A stretch of 5,789 nucleotides of DNA, taken from NCBI GenBank assembly GCA_964466185.1, contig CAYXMS010000047.1, positions 1-5,789 of the forward strand. Direction: 5' to 3'. Position numbers and translations under genes: made by a program. Each line of letters begins with the position of its first letter. Position 1 is the first letter of the stretch. This document shows, in pieces, positions 1-5,183 of the stretch. The notes under the pieces were generated by a model, which saw only the letters and a program-made list of their open reading frames with translations, had not been told where the DNA came from and made no database searches. The stretch is from CAZTYI01 sp964466185 (GTDB lineage: Bacteria > Chlamydiota > Chlamydiia > Chlamydiales > SM23-39).

Positions 1-32
1 TTAGCCTCTGGTGTCCACTTTCTTCTTTTCAT
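1..32 (-). CDS. IS3-family transposase orfA, N-terminal start only
   Basis: An ATG at 30-32 on the minus strand opens a frame reading MKRRKWTPEA before leaving the window. Basic starts of the type (M)KRRKWTPE are typical of the helix-turn-helix orfA protein of IS3-family elements, which works with orfB (a DDE transposase) to move the element. A purine-rich stretch, AGGGAAAG, lies 4 bases upstream and could serve as the ribosome-binding site. Only about ten codons are visible, so the assignment rests on this short motif and on the IS3-like terminus about 75 bases upstream. Confidence 0.4.
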   Translation of the reverse strand, partial: MKRRKWTPEA

Positions 33-110
33 AATCTTTCCCTGTTTTGTGGCTGTCTATTTTCCCTTAGTTCTCCATATTTAGGCCAGTTCTCTTAACG
101 GGGGGCAGTA
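1..110 (-). mobile_element. Partial IS3-like insertion sequence (terminus plus start of orfA)
   Basis: Read on the minus strand from about 112 down to 1, this stretch has an end resembling IS3-family termini, ACTGCCCCCC at 100-109 (these elements often begin TGTACTGCCCC or TGAACTGCCCC). An untranslated leader follows, and then a coding start at 32. The element would extend leftwards out of the window, so neither its second inverted repeat nor a target duplication can be seen. The exact outer boundary, somewhere near 106-113, is uncertain. The terminus and the first residues of orfA are both recalled family likenesses rather than search results. Confidence 0.45.
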
Positions 111-143
111 TATAGTCTAGTTGATTTACTTCTTATATTTAAA

Positions 144-170
144 GCAAGGGGCTTGTGCTATGTTTTTTTT
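144..170 (+). terminator. Weak hairpin with T-tract between the IS end and speE
   Basis: CAAG (145-148) pairs with CTTG (152-155) around a GGG loop. An outer AGC/GCT pairing is interrupted by a small bulge, and a run of eight T follows at 163-170. In the plus direction this has the form of a weak intrinsic terminator. On the minus strand the same hairpin lies just after the spermidine synthase stop codon and is followed by TTTAAAT, so it might work poorly in both directions. The stem is short and imperfect. Confidence 0.3.
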
Positions 171-177
171 CGGTCAA

Positions 178-1089
178 TTAATTAGCCAAATAATTTTCTA
201 CCCAGGCAGGCAAGGCAAAAGCTGCTTTATGTATTTTAGGGGTATAGTATTTGAGCTTTCCCTGAATATTTTTAGAAATTTTATTTTCTAGCTCTTTTTG
301 CTTCATCTTTAAATATTTTGTATTATTGGTAGCAAAGCCCATGGCCATTGCTCCTCCTATATAAGTGGGCACATCGGCTAAATAAAAAGTTATATTTTTA
401 AAATAAGGGGAAAGGTTTTTTTGGGTCATTTTCAGCTCTTCTTTTTGCAAGAAAACAACGCCATTTTGAATCGTTAAAACACCATTTTTATTTAAACATC
501 TCCTACAGCCGGCAAAAAAATCTTTAGAAAACAAAACTTCTCCAGGTCCAATAGGGTCTGTTGTATCTACAATGATAACATCAAATTTCTGGTTTGTTGT
601 TTTCACAAAGTCGATGCCATCTCCTACAATTACATTTGCTCGAGGGTTATGAAAAGCTCCTTGAGAGAGCATGGGCAGATATTTCTGGGAAATTTCCATA
701 ACCAGTCCATCGATATCTACAAGCGTTGCTTTTTCTACAGTTTTATGTTTTAAAACCTCTTTTAAAATAGCGCCGTCTCCTCCGCCTATAATTAGAACCT
801 GTTTTGGGTTTTCATGAGCAAAAAGAGGAACATGGGCCAACATTTCCTGATATACAAATTCATCTTTTTCAGTAATTTGTACAATATTATCTAAAACTAA
901 AACCTTTCCAAACAGGGGGTTTTCAAATACCTGGATTTTTTGAAAAGGGCTTTGAGTTTTCACAAGCCAATTGGTTACTTCAAAGGTTTGTTGCCAACCT
1001 TGATGCAGATGTTCAGAAAAAACTGTTTGAGTAAAAACAGAAAAAATAGGAAAAACAGCTGCTAGAATTAAAAATTTAAGACTTTTCAT
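178..1089 (-). CDS. speE: Spermidine synthase with an N-terminal signal-like extension
   Basis: This encodes a 303-residue polyamine aminopropyltransferase, which moves the aminopropyl group of decarboxylated S-adenosylmethionine onto putrescine to give spermidine and methylthioadenosine. The SpeE hallmarks are all present: FGKVLVLDNIVQ near residues 60-71, the nucleotide-binding GGGDG loop at 102-106, acidic VDID at 124-127, GDG at 156-158, the catalytic DTTDPIGPGE at 175-184 (Asp175 and Asp178), PTYIGG at 241-246 and YYTPKIHKAAFALP near the end. Homology to E. coli SpeE begins around residue 26. The first 25 residues (MKSLKFLILAAVF...) are extra: two lysines, a hydrophobic core and a small/polar end, like a signal peptide or anchor. 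No alternative ATG, GTG or TTG occurs there in frame, and the next Met is at 83, inside the domain, so this start is forced unless a non-canonical codon is used. No strong ribosome-binding site precedes it; translation may be coupled to the channel gene 31 bases upstream. No AdoMet decarboxylase gene is in view. Confidence 0.93.
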   Translation of the reverse strand: MKSLKFLILAAVFPIFSVFTQTVFSEHLHQGWQQTFEVTNWLVKTQSPFQKIQVFENPLFGKVLVLDNIVQITEKDEFVYQEMLAHVPLFAHENPKQVLIIGGGDGAILKEVLKHKTVEKATLVDIDGLVMEISQKYLPMLSQGAFHNPRANVIVGDGIDFVKTTNQKFDVIIVDTTDPIGPGEVLFSKDFFAGCRRCLNKNGVLTIQNGVVFLQKEELKMTQKNLSPYFKNITFYLADVPTYIGGAMAMGFATNNTKYLKMKQKELENKISKNIQGKLKYYTPKIHKAAFALPAWVENYLAN

Positions 1090-1120
1090 GGATTCATTTT
1101 TTGTTAAATATAAAATCTAT

Positions 1121-2017
1121 TTAAGACAAAGCCTTCTGTTTCATCCTGACATCTCGTACGGGATAAGGAATCTCGATCTGATTTTGTTTTAAAACATCTT
1201 CGATCAAATTAAAATAAGTAGATTTAATCTCTGCCAAAAAAGCTCCTTTAAGTTCGATTATTACAGCTAGTTGATATTCCAATCCGCTGTCACCAATTTT
1301 GATCAGCCAGACATTAGGCTGTGTATTGGCGGCTGTATAAGGCACTTTTTTAACTTCTTTAACTAAAGCTTCTGTCATTTTTTTCTTATCAGAGCCAAAG
1401 GCTACGGAAAAAGGTAATAGAAGTCTGCGTTTATCTTTAATCAGACTGAAATTTATAACTTTTTTCGAGATCATTTCTGCGTTAGGCACTAAAACCGCTG
1501 TATTTTCAAAAGTTCTTAAAACAGTAGTCCTCAGTCTAATTGCCATGACTTTGCCGGTCTGGCCTGATTCTAACTGGATAATATGGTCTATACGAATATG
1601 CTTTTCCAAAAGCAGAAAAATACCGGCTGCTATATTTTGCACAACAGACTGAAACCCAAAGCCAATGCCAACGCTGAGAGCACCTGCAACAACCGCCAAA
1701 GAGGTGAAATTAAGGCCAACTGTGGTCATAGCAAAGAAAAGACCCATGATAAAAATAAAATAAAAAGCGGTTTTGCTTAAATTATTAGCTGTTTTGGGTT
1801 GTATATGTTTTCGTTTTTCAACAAGTCTTCTAACCCATCTGCGGACAAAACTAGCCAGCAAATAAGCTAAAAAGATAATTATGACAAACTGCAAAATATT
1901 ATAAGTTGTAATCGGCGTTTCTCCCAGCATAAAAAGCGGAGTGTCCAGCCAAGGTAGATGTTTTTGTAAAAATGTCGGAGAAATAGGGGATTGGGCTATA
2001 TCTTTAAAAAAATCCAT
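1121..2017 (-). CDS. MscS-family small-conductance mechanosensitive channel
   Basis: This encodes a membrane channel of the MscS type, which opens under membrane tension to release solutes during hypo-osmotic shock. From the start chosen here (298 residues), three membrane segments are visible: about 37-57 (ending RRWVRR), about 84-102, and the pore helix region about 105-136 with the family signature GIGFGFQSVVQNIAAGI. The cytoplasmic beta domain follows with TVLRTFENTAVLVPNAEMI and VINFS, and the C-terminal alpha/beta domain ends IEIPYPVRDVRM. The frame also has an upstream ATG at 2089 that would add 24 residues. I prefer the ATG at 2017 because AGG lies 5 bases before it, while the 2089 ATG follows AT-rich sequence with no Shine-Dalgarno and the extra residues do not look like the family. 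The spermidine synthase gene follows 31 bases downstream on the same strand, suggesting co-transcription. The symbol mscS is withheld because the family has many paralogs. Confidence 0.9.
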   Translation of the reverse strand: MDFFKDIAQSPISPTFLQKHLPWLDTPLFMLGETPITTYNILQFVIIIFLAYLLASFVRRWVRRLVEKRKHIQPKTANNLSKTAFYFIFIMGLFFAMTTVGLNFTSLAVVAGALSVGIGFGFQSVVQNIAAGIFLLLEKHIRIDHIIQLESGQTGKVMAIRLRTTVLRTFENTAVLVPNAEMISKKVINFSLIKDKRRLLLPFSVAFGSDKKKMTEALVKEVKKVPYTAANTQPNVWLIKIGDSGLEYQLAVIIELKGAFLAEIKSTYFNLIEDVLKQNQIEIPYPVRDVRMKQKALS

Positions 2018-2221
2018 AACAACCTGATTTTTAAGACCTTTTTTTATATTGTTTATTAAAAAATAAAAGCAAATAAATGTCTGTTTCATTTTTTTAATAT
2101 TCTATATTTTAAATTGTAAAACAGCGGATTAAAAAGAAGCAAGATGGGATTTTATTTTATAGATGAGAAAAATTGTCCCAGATCAAAGTCAAAGTTTTAA
2201 ACATTTTTAATTTTTAAGGAT

Positions 2222-2338
2222 ATGTCTATTATAGCTGCAGCAAATTCGTTAGATGTCTTAGACGAAAGGGAGTGGAAAAGGATATATGGATTACGTCTGA
2301 TAATATATGTTATGTTAAATAAAACTAGGTTTATTTAG
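2222..2338 (+). other. Short ORF, 38 codons, possible decayed gene start
   Basis: ATG at 2222 opens a 38-codon frame (MSIIAAANSLDVLDEREWKR...) ending in TAG at 2336-2338. AAGGA ends just one base before the ATG, too close for a normal ribosome-binding site. The leader and first codons resemble those of the gene at 2484: both have TTTTTAAGGA followed by TATGTCTAT, with six bases (GCATCT) missing here. It may be the degraded start of a duplicated relative, or a chance match in AT-rich DNA. I do not assign a function. Confidence 0.2.
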
Positions 2339-2364
2339 ACTCCAAACCTCTGCCGCAATATATA

Positions 2365-2389
2365 ATCAGACCTATAATATAGGACTGAT
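2365..2389. promoter_or_regulatory. 25-base near-perfect palindrome, possible operator
   Basis: The arms ATCAG-A-CCTATA and TATAGG-A-CTGAT are centred on A2377. Eleven of twelve positions pair, and the only mismatch is A2370 against A2384. It lies 94 bases before the start of the plus-strand gene and within the divergent spacer, a typical place for the binding site of a dimeric regulator. Its core contains TATAAT (2373-2378), so a bound protein could cover a -10 element. No regulator gene is nearby and the function is inferred from symmetry alone. Confidence 0.4.
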
Positions 2390-2439
2390 CTCATCCGCTG
2401 ATCTCTTTACTAGGAAAATGATCTTGATCTTTTTTACAA

Positions 2440-2462
2440 TTTGACATATTTTTTTTGTCAAA
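2440..2462. repeat. Inverted repeat TTTGACA / TGTCAAA before the orphan gene
   Basis: TTTGACA (2440-2446) and TGTCAAA (2456-2462) are perfect 7-base inverted arms around an AT-rich 9-base spacer, ending 9 bases before the AAGGAG of the next gene. It could be a regulator site or a leader hairpin. TTGACA matches a consensus -35 box, but the positions 16-18 bases further on do not give a good -10. Alternatively TTGATC (2424-2429) with TATTTT (2447-2452), spaced by 17, is a moderate promoter candidate that would overlap this repeat. Confidence 0.35.
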
Positions 2463-2483
2463 AAATTTTTTAAGGAGCATCTT

Positions 2484-3338
2484 ATGTCTATATTGCCAAT
2501 TTCACGATTTTCAAGATCTGCAAATGAAACTGCTGCAAGCTTATTAGCAAGACAAAGAACATCTACAGAAGAAGCCCGGCAAAAAACAAAAATCGAACTC
2601 ATAACCATAGCTGCTTATGAGGCTTTCCAAGCAACGCTTAGAGCATATCCACATGTAGCTGAACCTTTTGAAATAGAATTTCAATTAACAAATCTTAAAG
2701 CTGATGAGCATATTCTTTGTGCGGAAGTTTTACTCTTAAATCTTTTTAATAATTTGAAAACCACTGACCATTTACCTTTCTATAGCTGCAACATTATTTT
2801 TCAAGGATTAATACAACATCCCTGTATTAAAGGACTTCTGCAAACTGAAACTTTTCAAAAAAACTTTTTGAATTTTGTAATCAATACTGCCTTAAATCCC
2901 TCGATAAAAAATGCAATAACAACTAAAAGAGCTTTAGCTATTTTAGAAACTTTTATTAGTAATTTTAACCCCATATCTTTATCAGCTGTGCACAATGAAC
3001 TAACCAGGTTATTAACCATAAAAGACAGAGCAGATGAGTGTTATATGATTGTTTTAGAAATATTTTTATTAAATGTTCCTTTCAACAGCTTACAAGGGTT
3101 TATAGAGCCTTTAGTTAATAGCTCTCTTCTTTTACAGTCCCCTTGCCCGCTAAAAATTCAAAATCTTTCCAAGAAAAATCAAGTTATTTTGCAAATCTTA
3201 TTGCAAAGAAATGTTATTTCTAAAGAATTTATGCAACAGCACTTGCAAATTAACAATTTTGATTTTGAAATACAATTTTTACCGGAAATAGGACTTTATA
3301 CCAGATCTTTAACAGAATCTACCATGTATAGAATTTGA
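2484..3338 (+). CDS. Orphan alpha-helical protein of unknown function
   Basis: This encodes 284 residues that I do not recognise. The start is secure: AAGGAG (2472-2477) lies six bases before the ATG. Residues 1-35 are rich in Ser, Thr, Ala and Arg and look flexible (MSILPISRFSRSANETAASL...). From about residue 36 the sequence reads as successive amphipathic helices with many Leu, Ile, Phe and Asn residues, for example around 78-91, 125-137, 147-160, 184-196, 202-216 and 234-241, suggesting an all-helical fold, possibly of helical-repeat type. There is no signal peptide, no clear membrane segment and no catalytic motif that I can identify. It is transcribed divergently from the channel gene and converges on the CxCGH gene. 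A polar N-terminus before a helical body is also common among secreted effectors of intracellular bacteria, but nothing here proves secretion. Confidence 0.75.
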   Translation: MSILPISRFSRSANETAASLLARQRTSTEEARQKTKIELITIAAYEAFQATLRAYPHVAEPFEIEFQLTNLKADEHILCAEVLLLNLFNNLKTTDHLPFYSCNIIFQGLIQHPCIKGLLQTETFQKNFLNFVINTALNPSIKNAITTKRALAILETFISNFNPISLSAVHNELTRLLTIKDRADECYMIVLEIFLLNVPFNSLQGFIEPLVNSSLLLQSPCPLKIQNLSKKNQVILQILLQRNVISKEFMQQHLQINNFDFEIQFLPEIGLYTRSLTESTMYRI

Positions 3339-3343
3339 CATGC

Positions 3344-3366
3344 TCCAACGTCTAAAGAACGTTGGA
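3344..3366 (+). terminator. Stem-loop after the orphan gene
   Basis: TCCAACGT (3344-3351) pairs perfectly with ACGTTGGA (3359-3366) around a 7-base loop, starting 5 bases after the stop codon at 3336-3338. Placement and stem strength suit a transcription terminator. The following bases (TTCTAGCTTC) are only mildly T-rich, so it may instead protect the 3' end of the message. Confidence 0.5.
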
Positions 3367-3422
3367 TTCTAGCTTCAAACAATATTTGTTTAATCTCTCA
3401 AGTCTTACAATATCTAGGCCAA

Positions 3423-3440
3423 GAGAAGATGTCCCTTCTC
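3423..3440. repeat. Small hairpin in the convergent spacer
   Basis: GAGAAG (3423-3428) and CTTCTC (3435-3440) form a 6-base stem with a 6-base loop. It sits two bases before the next hairpin, in the spacer between the two converging genes. By itself it is weak evidence, but it adds to a cluster of three stems in about 120 bases. Confidence 0.35.
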
Positions 3441-3442
3441 AT

Positions 3443-3462
3443 CCAACCATTAAAATGGTTGG
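3443..3462. terminator. Hairpin between converging genes, possibly bidirectional
   Basis: CCAACCAT (3443-3450) pairs perfectly with ATGGTTGG (3455-3462) around TAAA. For the plus-strand gene it is followed by CTTTCTTGTG, which is modestly T-rich. For the minus-strand gene it lies about 30 bases past the stop, after a T9 tract on the minus strand (plus-strand A run 3482-3490). It shares the CCAAC/GTTGG arms of the stem at 3344-3366. Confidence 0.4.
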
Positions 3463-3494
3463 CTTTCTTGTGCCTTTAGCGTAAAAAAAAAGTT

Positions 3495-4277
3495 TTAAAT
3501 AGCCTTTCTTTGCGCTCCCTGAGCCGCTGATTCCCCTTCTATTGCCGTTTCTTCCGTTGCTAATTGCAAATCTAAAACAGCTTCCTGTCGAATTAATTTT
3601 TGGTTTAAGGCTAATTTCTTCTGTTGTTGTTTAAGGCTTAATCTACTATGAGAAAATTTCCAATTACTTAAATAAAAAGTTTTTTCCCAAGAATTAAAAA
3701 CACCTTTTGCAAAAGCTAAATTAATTAATTTGGGGCCTGCTGATAAAGTAGGATTTCGTTTGATCCGTTGCAATGCTTGATATGCAGTATATCCCAAACC
3801 TAAAAGAATAATTTCATTTAAATTTCTTTTATAGACTCTTTGGGGATTTGTTAATTTTTGCTTGCGCCAAATATCGACATAAAAATCTACATTTGCTTGC
3901 CTAATTAATCCAAAATCTTGAGCCAGCTTCACTAACCTTTCATTAGCCGAATTTAAAGGGTTTCGCTTTAAGCCCCTTAAAGAATCAATGATCGTATGGG
4001 CTCCTGTAAACTGCCCTTCATGATAAAAAAATCGAATGCAAACACTGCCGATTAAAGCAGTTTTTCCAGTAGTAGCATTAAATACGGTAAAAATCTCTCT
4101 GATAGGATAATGTCCGCAAAGACAGGTTTCAGATCCTTCGTTTTCCTCTAAATCTTTTACATCTATAATTTTCCATTCTCTTAAAGCTGCCTTAAATTCA
4201 GTTGCCTGACTCATACCAGTTAAAGCTTGACGCAACTGCCATTCATTATAGGATATTCTAGTTGCAACAGCTGTCAT
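3495..4277 (-). CDS. CxCGH...GSxCI putative zinc-binding protein, function unknown
   Basis: This encodes 260 residues. The start is well supported, with AAGGAG (minus strand, 4284-4289) six bases before the ATG. Near residues 50-84 it has TCLCGHYPIREIFTVFN, then an ATTGKTALIGSVCIRFF segment. Cys52, Cys54, His56 and Cys80 could hold a metal ion. A pattern of CxCGxxI, then an aromatic/Asn strand, then iGSxCIxxF recurs, as far as I recall, in short zinc-finger-like modules of phage, plasmid and giant-virus proteins of unknown role; I cannot name the family with certainty. Downstream comes a helical region (112-205) with basic patches such as KRNPL, VYKRN and RIKRNP. The tail (213-260) is rich in Gln, Lys, Ala and Glu and may form a coiled coil. 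Nucleic-acid binding is a reasonable guess but only a guess. It appears monocistronic, with its own promoter. Confidence 0.8.
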   Translation of the reverse strand: MTAVATRISYNEWQLRQALTGMSQATEFKAALREWKIIDVKDLEENEGSETCLCGHYPIREIFTVFNATTGKTALIGSVCIRFFYHEGQFTGAHTIIDSLRGLKRNPLNSANERLVKLAQDFGLIRQANVDFYVDIWRKQKLTNPQRVYKRNLNEIILLGLGYTAYQALQRIKRNPTLSAGPKLINLAFAKGVFNSWEKTFYLSNWKFSHSRLSLKQQQKKLALNQKLIRQEAVLDLQLATEETAIEGESAAQGAQRKAI

Positions 4278-4330
4278 ATAATTCTCCTTGTTTTAAACAA
4301 TAGTAAAAAAAATGCTAAAAAATAGAGTAA

Positions 4331-4360
4331 ATTATAAACAAAACGGTTTTTTTAAATCAA
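4331..4360 (-). promoter_or_regulatory. Probable promoter of the CxCGH gene
   Basis: On the minus strand a perfect -10 TATAAT (4331-4336) is preceded at 18 bases by TTGATT (4355-4360), which matches four of six positions of the -35 consensus. The site lies about 55 bases before the ATG at 4277 and oriented towards it. Other TATAAT-like words in this very AT-rich spacer (for example 4373-4378) are possible alternatives. Confidence 0.45.
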
Positions 4361-4554
4361 TTATTTTAAAACATTATAGACTTTTTTATAATATGTATTA
4401 AATCTAGCTTCTTTAGTTTTAATTTCTTAATTATTTTTCCCAAGTTTTAAATTTAATGTACAAGACTCTAGTAGAATTGATAGATCTTCTGGTTAAAGCT
4501 AGGGGTATTACGCCGTCGTTGATAAGTTGAATCTCCCTCGCAAGGATAGTAATT

Positions 4555-4746
4555 TTAACGACATGTACGACATGTTTCAATAAAATCTTTTTCAAATTCC
4601 ACAAAAACCGGCAGATCTTCCAAAGAGCGTATTTCCAACCAGGACTCGAGTTCATTTTGAATCGTTTGATATAACCTGGTTCTCTCCGGCCTTCTGGGAC
4701 GATACACTAAAGTTGCCGGCTGATCTATTTTAACAGCGCAAGACAT
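4555..4746 (-). pseudogene. N-terminal fragment of an IS91-like transposase
   Basis: This 63-codon frame begins MSCAVK and contains YRPRRPERTRLYQTIQNELE, followed by LPVFVEFEKDF. This closely resembles the opening of IS91-like putative transposases (YRPRRPxxTxLYxxVxxHLExF, then xFVExEFxxFLxCG), which carry an N-terminal zinc-binding segment before an HUH-type catalytic domain. Full proteins run to several hundred residues. Here the likeness stops at about residue 56, the frame ends ETCRTCR-stop, and no zinc-binding or catalytic region follows in any frame to 4278. The gene is therefore a remnant. The break coincides with a 9-base tandem duplication. It lies 18 bases after the truncated methyltransferase frame, consistent with an element having inserted there. 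Confidence 0.6.
4558..4575. repeat. Perfect 9-base tandem repeat at the end of the transposase remnant
   Basis: ACGACATGT occurs twice in direct succession (4558-4566 and 4567-4575). On the minus strand it encodes the terminal Thr-Cys-Arg-Thr-Cys-Arg just before the stop. It marks the point where resemblance to IS91-like transposases ends, so it may be a scar of slippage or rejoining. Confidence 0.6.
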
Positions 4747-4755
4747 ACGATTTAC

Positions 4756-4781
4756 GCTCGTTAATCATAAATCAAACGAGC
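4756..4781. repeat. Inverted repeat GCTCGTT / AACGAGC at the methyltransferase-transposase junction
   Basis: GCTCGTT (4756-4762) and AACGAGC (4775-4781) are perfect arms around a 12-base loop. They enclose the TGA that ends the methyltransferase frame (4765-4767). This could be a terminator-like hairpin, or the terminal structure of the IS91-like element that cut the methyltransferase gene. No T-tract follows on the minus strand, which makes a terminator less likely. Confidence 0.45.
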
Positions 4782-5166
4782 TTGCGCTTAATATGATTTT
4801 AGAGCAACATTCATTGTAAAATGTAGATAGATCTTGCCATCGACATTCAGGTGGGACATGGTGCAATACCCATTTAGCAAGGAATATATCAAAGAGTCCT
4901 GAGTCAATATCTTCGGGCAAAAGAAGAGTGACCTCTTCAACAGGATCACTGTTTGGATCATAACCGTATATACCAACTTTTCTAGCCTCTCTTTGAGAAA
5001 GAATTAGAGCGATTTCCCTTGCATCCAAACCGCTGCCTGTACCAAATTCAAAGAAACTGATCTCCTTTTTCCCTTCAGATGCTTTTTCAAGCAGATCAAC
5101 TACAAAGGGAAAAACTTCAGGGGAATATTCGAAATCACGACCTAAAAAAAAACTATTCTTCGTCAC
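4765..5166 (-). CDS. Class I SAM-dependent methyltransferase domain, C-terminally truncated
   Basis: This 133-residue frame carries the first half of a Rossmann-type methyltransferase. Motif I is FFEFGTGSGLDA (38-49), the glycine-rich loop that binds S-adenosylmethionine. GIYGYDPN (65-72) ends in the acidic residue that contacts the ribose. FDIFLAKWVLHHVPP (92-106) is the motif IV region, followed by WQDLSTFYNEC and strand KIILSAS. Such enzymes usually run past 200 residues and end with further strands, which are absent: the frame stops at SASSFDL beside an inverted repeat and the IS91-like remnant. The only start in frame is GTG at 5166 with no well-spaced ribosome-binding site. The frame stays open further upstream to 5190, reading IRDFISF. 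It was probably the second part of one gene with the ORF at 5184-5420, split by a frameshift. The methyl acceptor is unknown. Confidence 0.65.
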   Translation of the reverse strand: MTKNSFFLGRDFEYSPEVFPFVVDLLEKASEGKKEISFFEFGTGSGLDAREIALILSQREARKVGIYGYDPNSDPVEEVTLLLPEDIDSGLFDIFLAKWVLHHVPPECRWQDLSTFYNECCSKIILSASSFDL

Positions 5167-5183
5167 AAAAGAAATAAAATCCC

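Larger units (their letters stand above)
2090..2483. other. Divergent intergenic region, no convincing gene
   Basis: This AT-rich spacer separates the minus-strand channel gene from the plus-strand orphan gene. It holds a short plus-strand frame at 2222-2338, a 25-base palindrome at 2365-2389, clustered GATCT motifs at 2387-2430, and a TTGACA/TGTCAA inverted repeat at 2440-2462. For the channel gene, a TTTACA (minus strand, 2115-2120) resembles a -35 box, but I see no well-spaced -10. No tRNA-like or other recognisable RNA gene is seen. Confidence 0.6.

Noticed and set aside
1583..1780. Plus-strand frame of 65 codons antisense to the channel gene
   Set aside because: It is a shadow of the channel coding sequence, with low-complexity Lys/Asn-rich composition and no ribosome-binding site.
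2018..2089. Upstream ATG at 2089 that would extend the MscS-type channel by 24 residues
   Set aside because: It has no ribosome-binding site, the extra residues do not resemble the family's N-terminus, and the ATG at 2017 has AGG five bases upstream. It is kept only as an alternative.
2372..2608. Minus-strand frame of 78 codons across the start of the orphan gene
   Set aside because: It overlaps the strong AAGGAG and start of the plus-strand gene, and has no protein-like motif or ribosome-binding site.
4500..4550. Possible tRNA 3' end or attachment site, because AGTTGAATCTCC looks like a T-arm
   Set aside because: The T-loop lacks the expected GTTCGAAT form, and there is no matching acceptor stem, anticodon arm or CCA.
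4431..4655. Minus-strand frame of 74 codons overlapping the transposase fragment
   Set aside because: In the overlap, the IS91-like residues lie in the other frame, so this frame is mostly out of phase. Its tail shows no recognisable family.
4788..4976. Minus-strand frame of 62 codons inside the methyltransferase
   Set aside because: It is an out-of-frame reading of the methyltransferase, whose SAM-binding motifs lie in the frame chosen.
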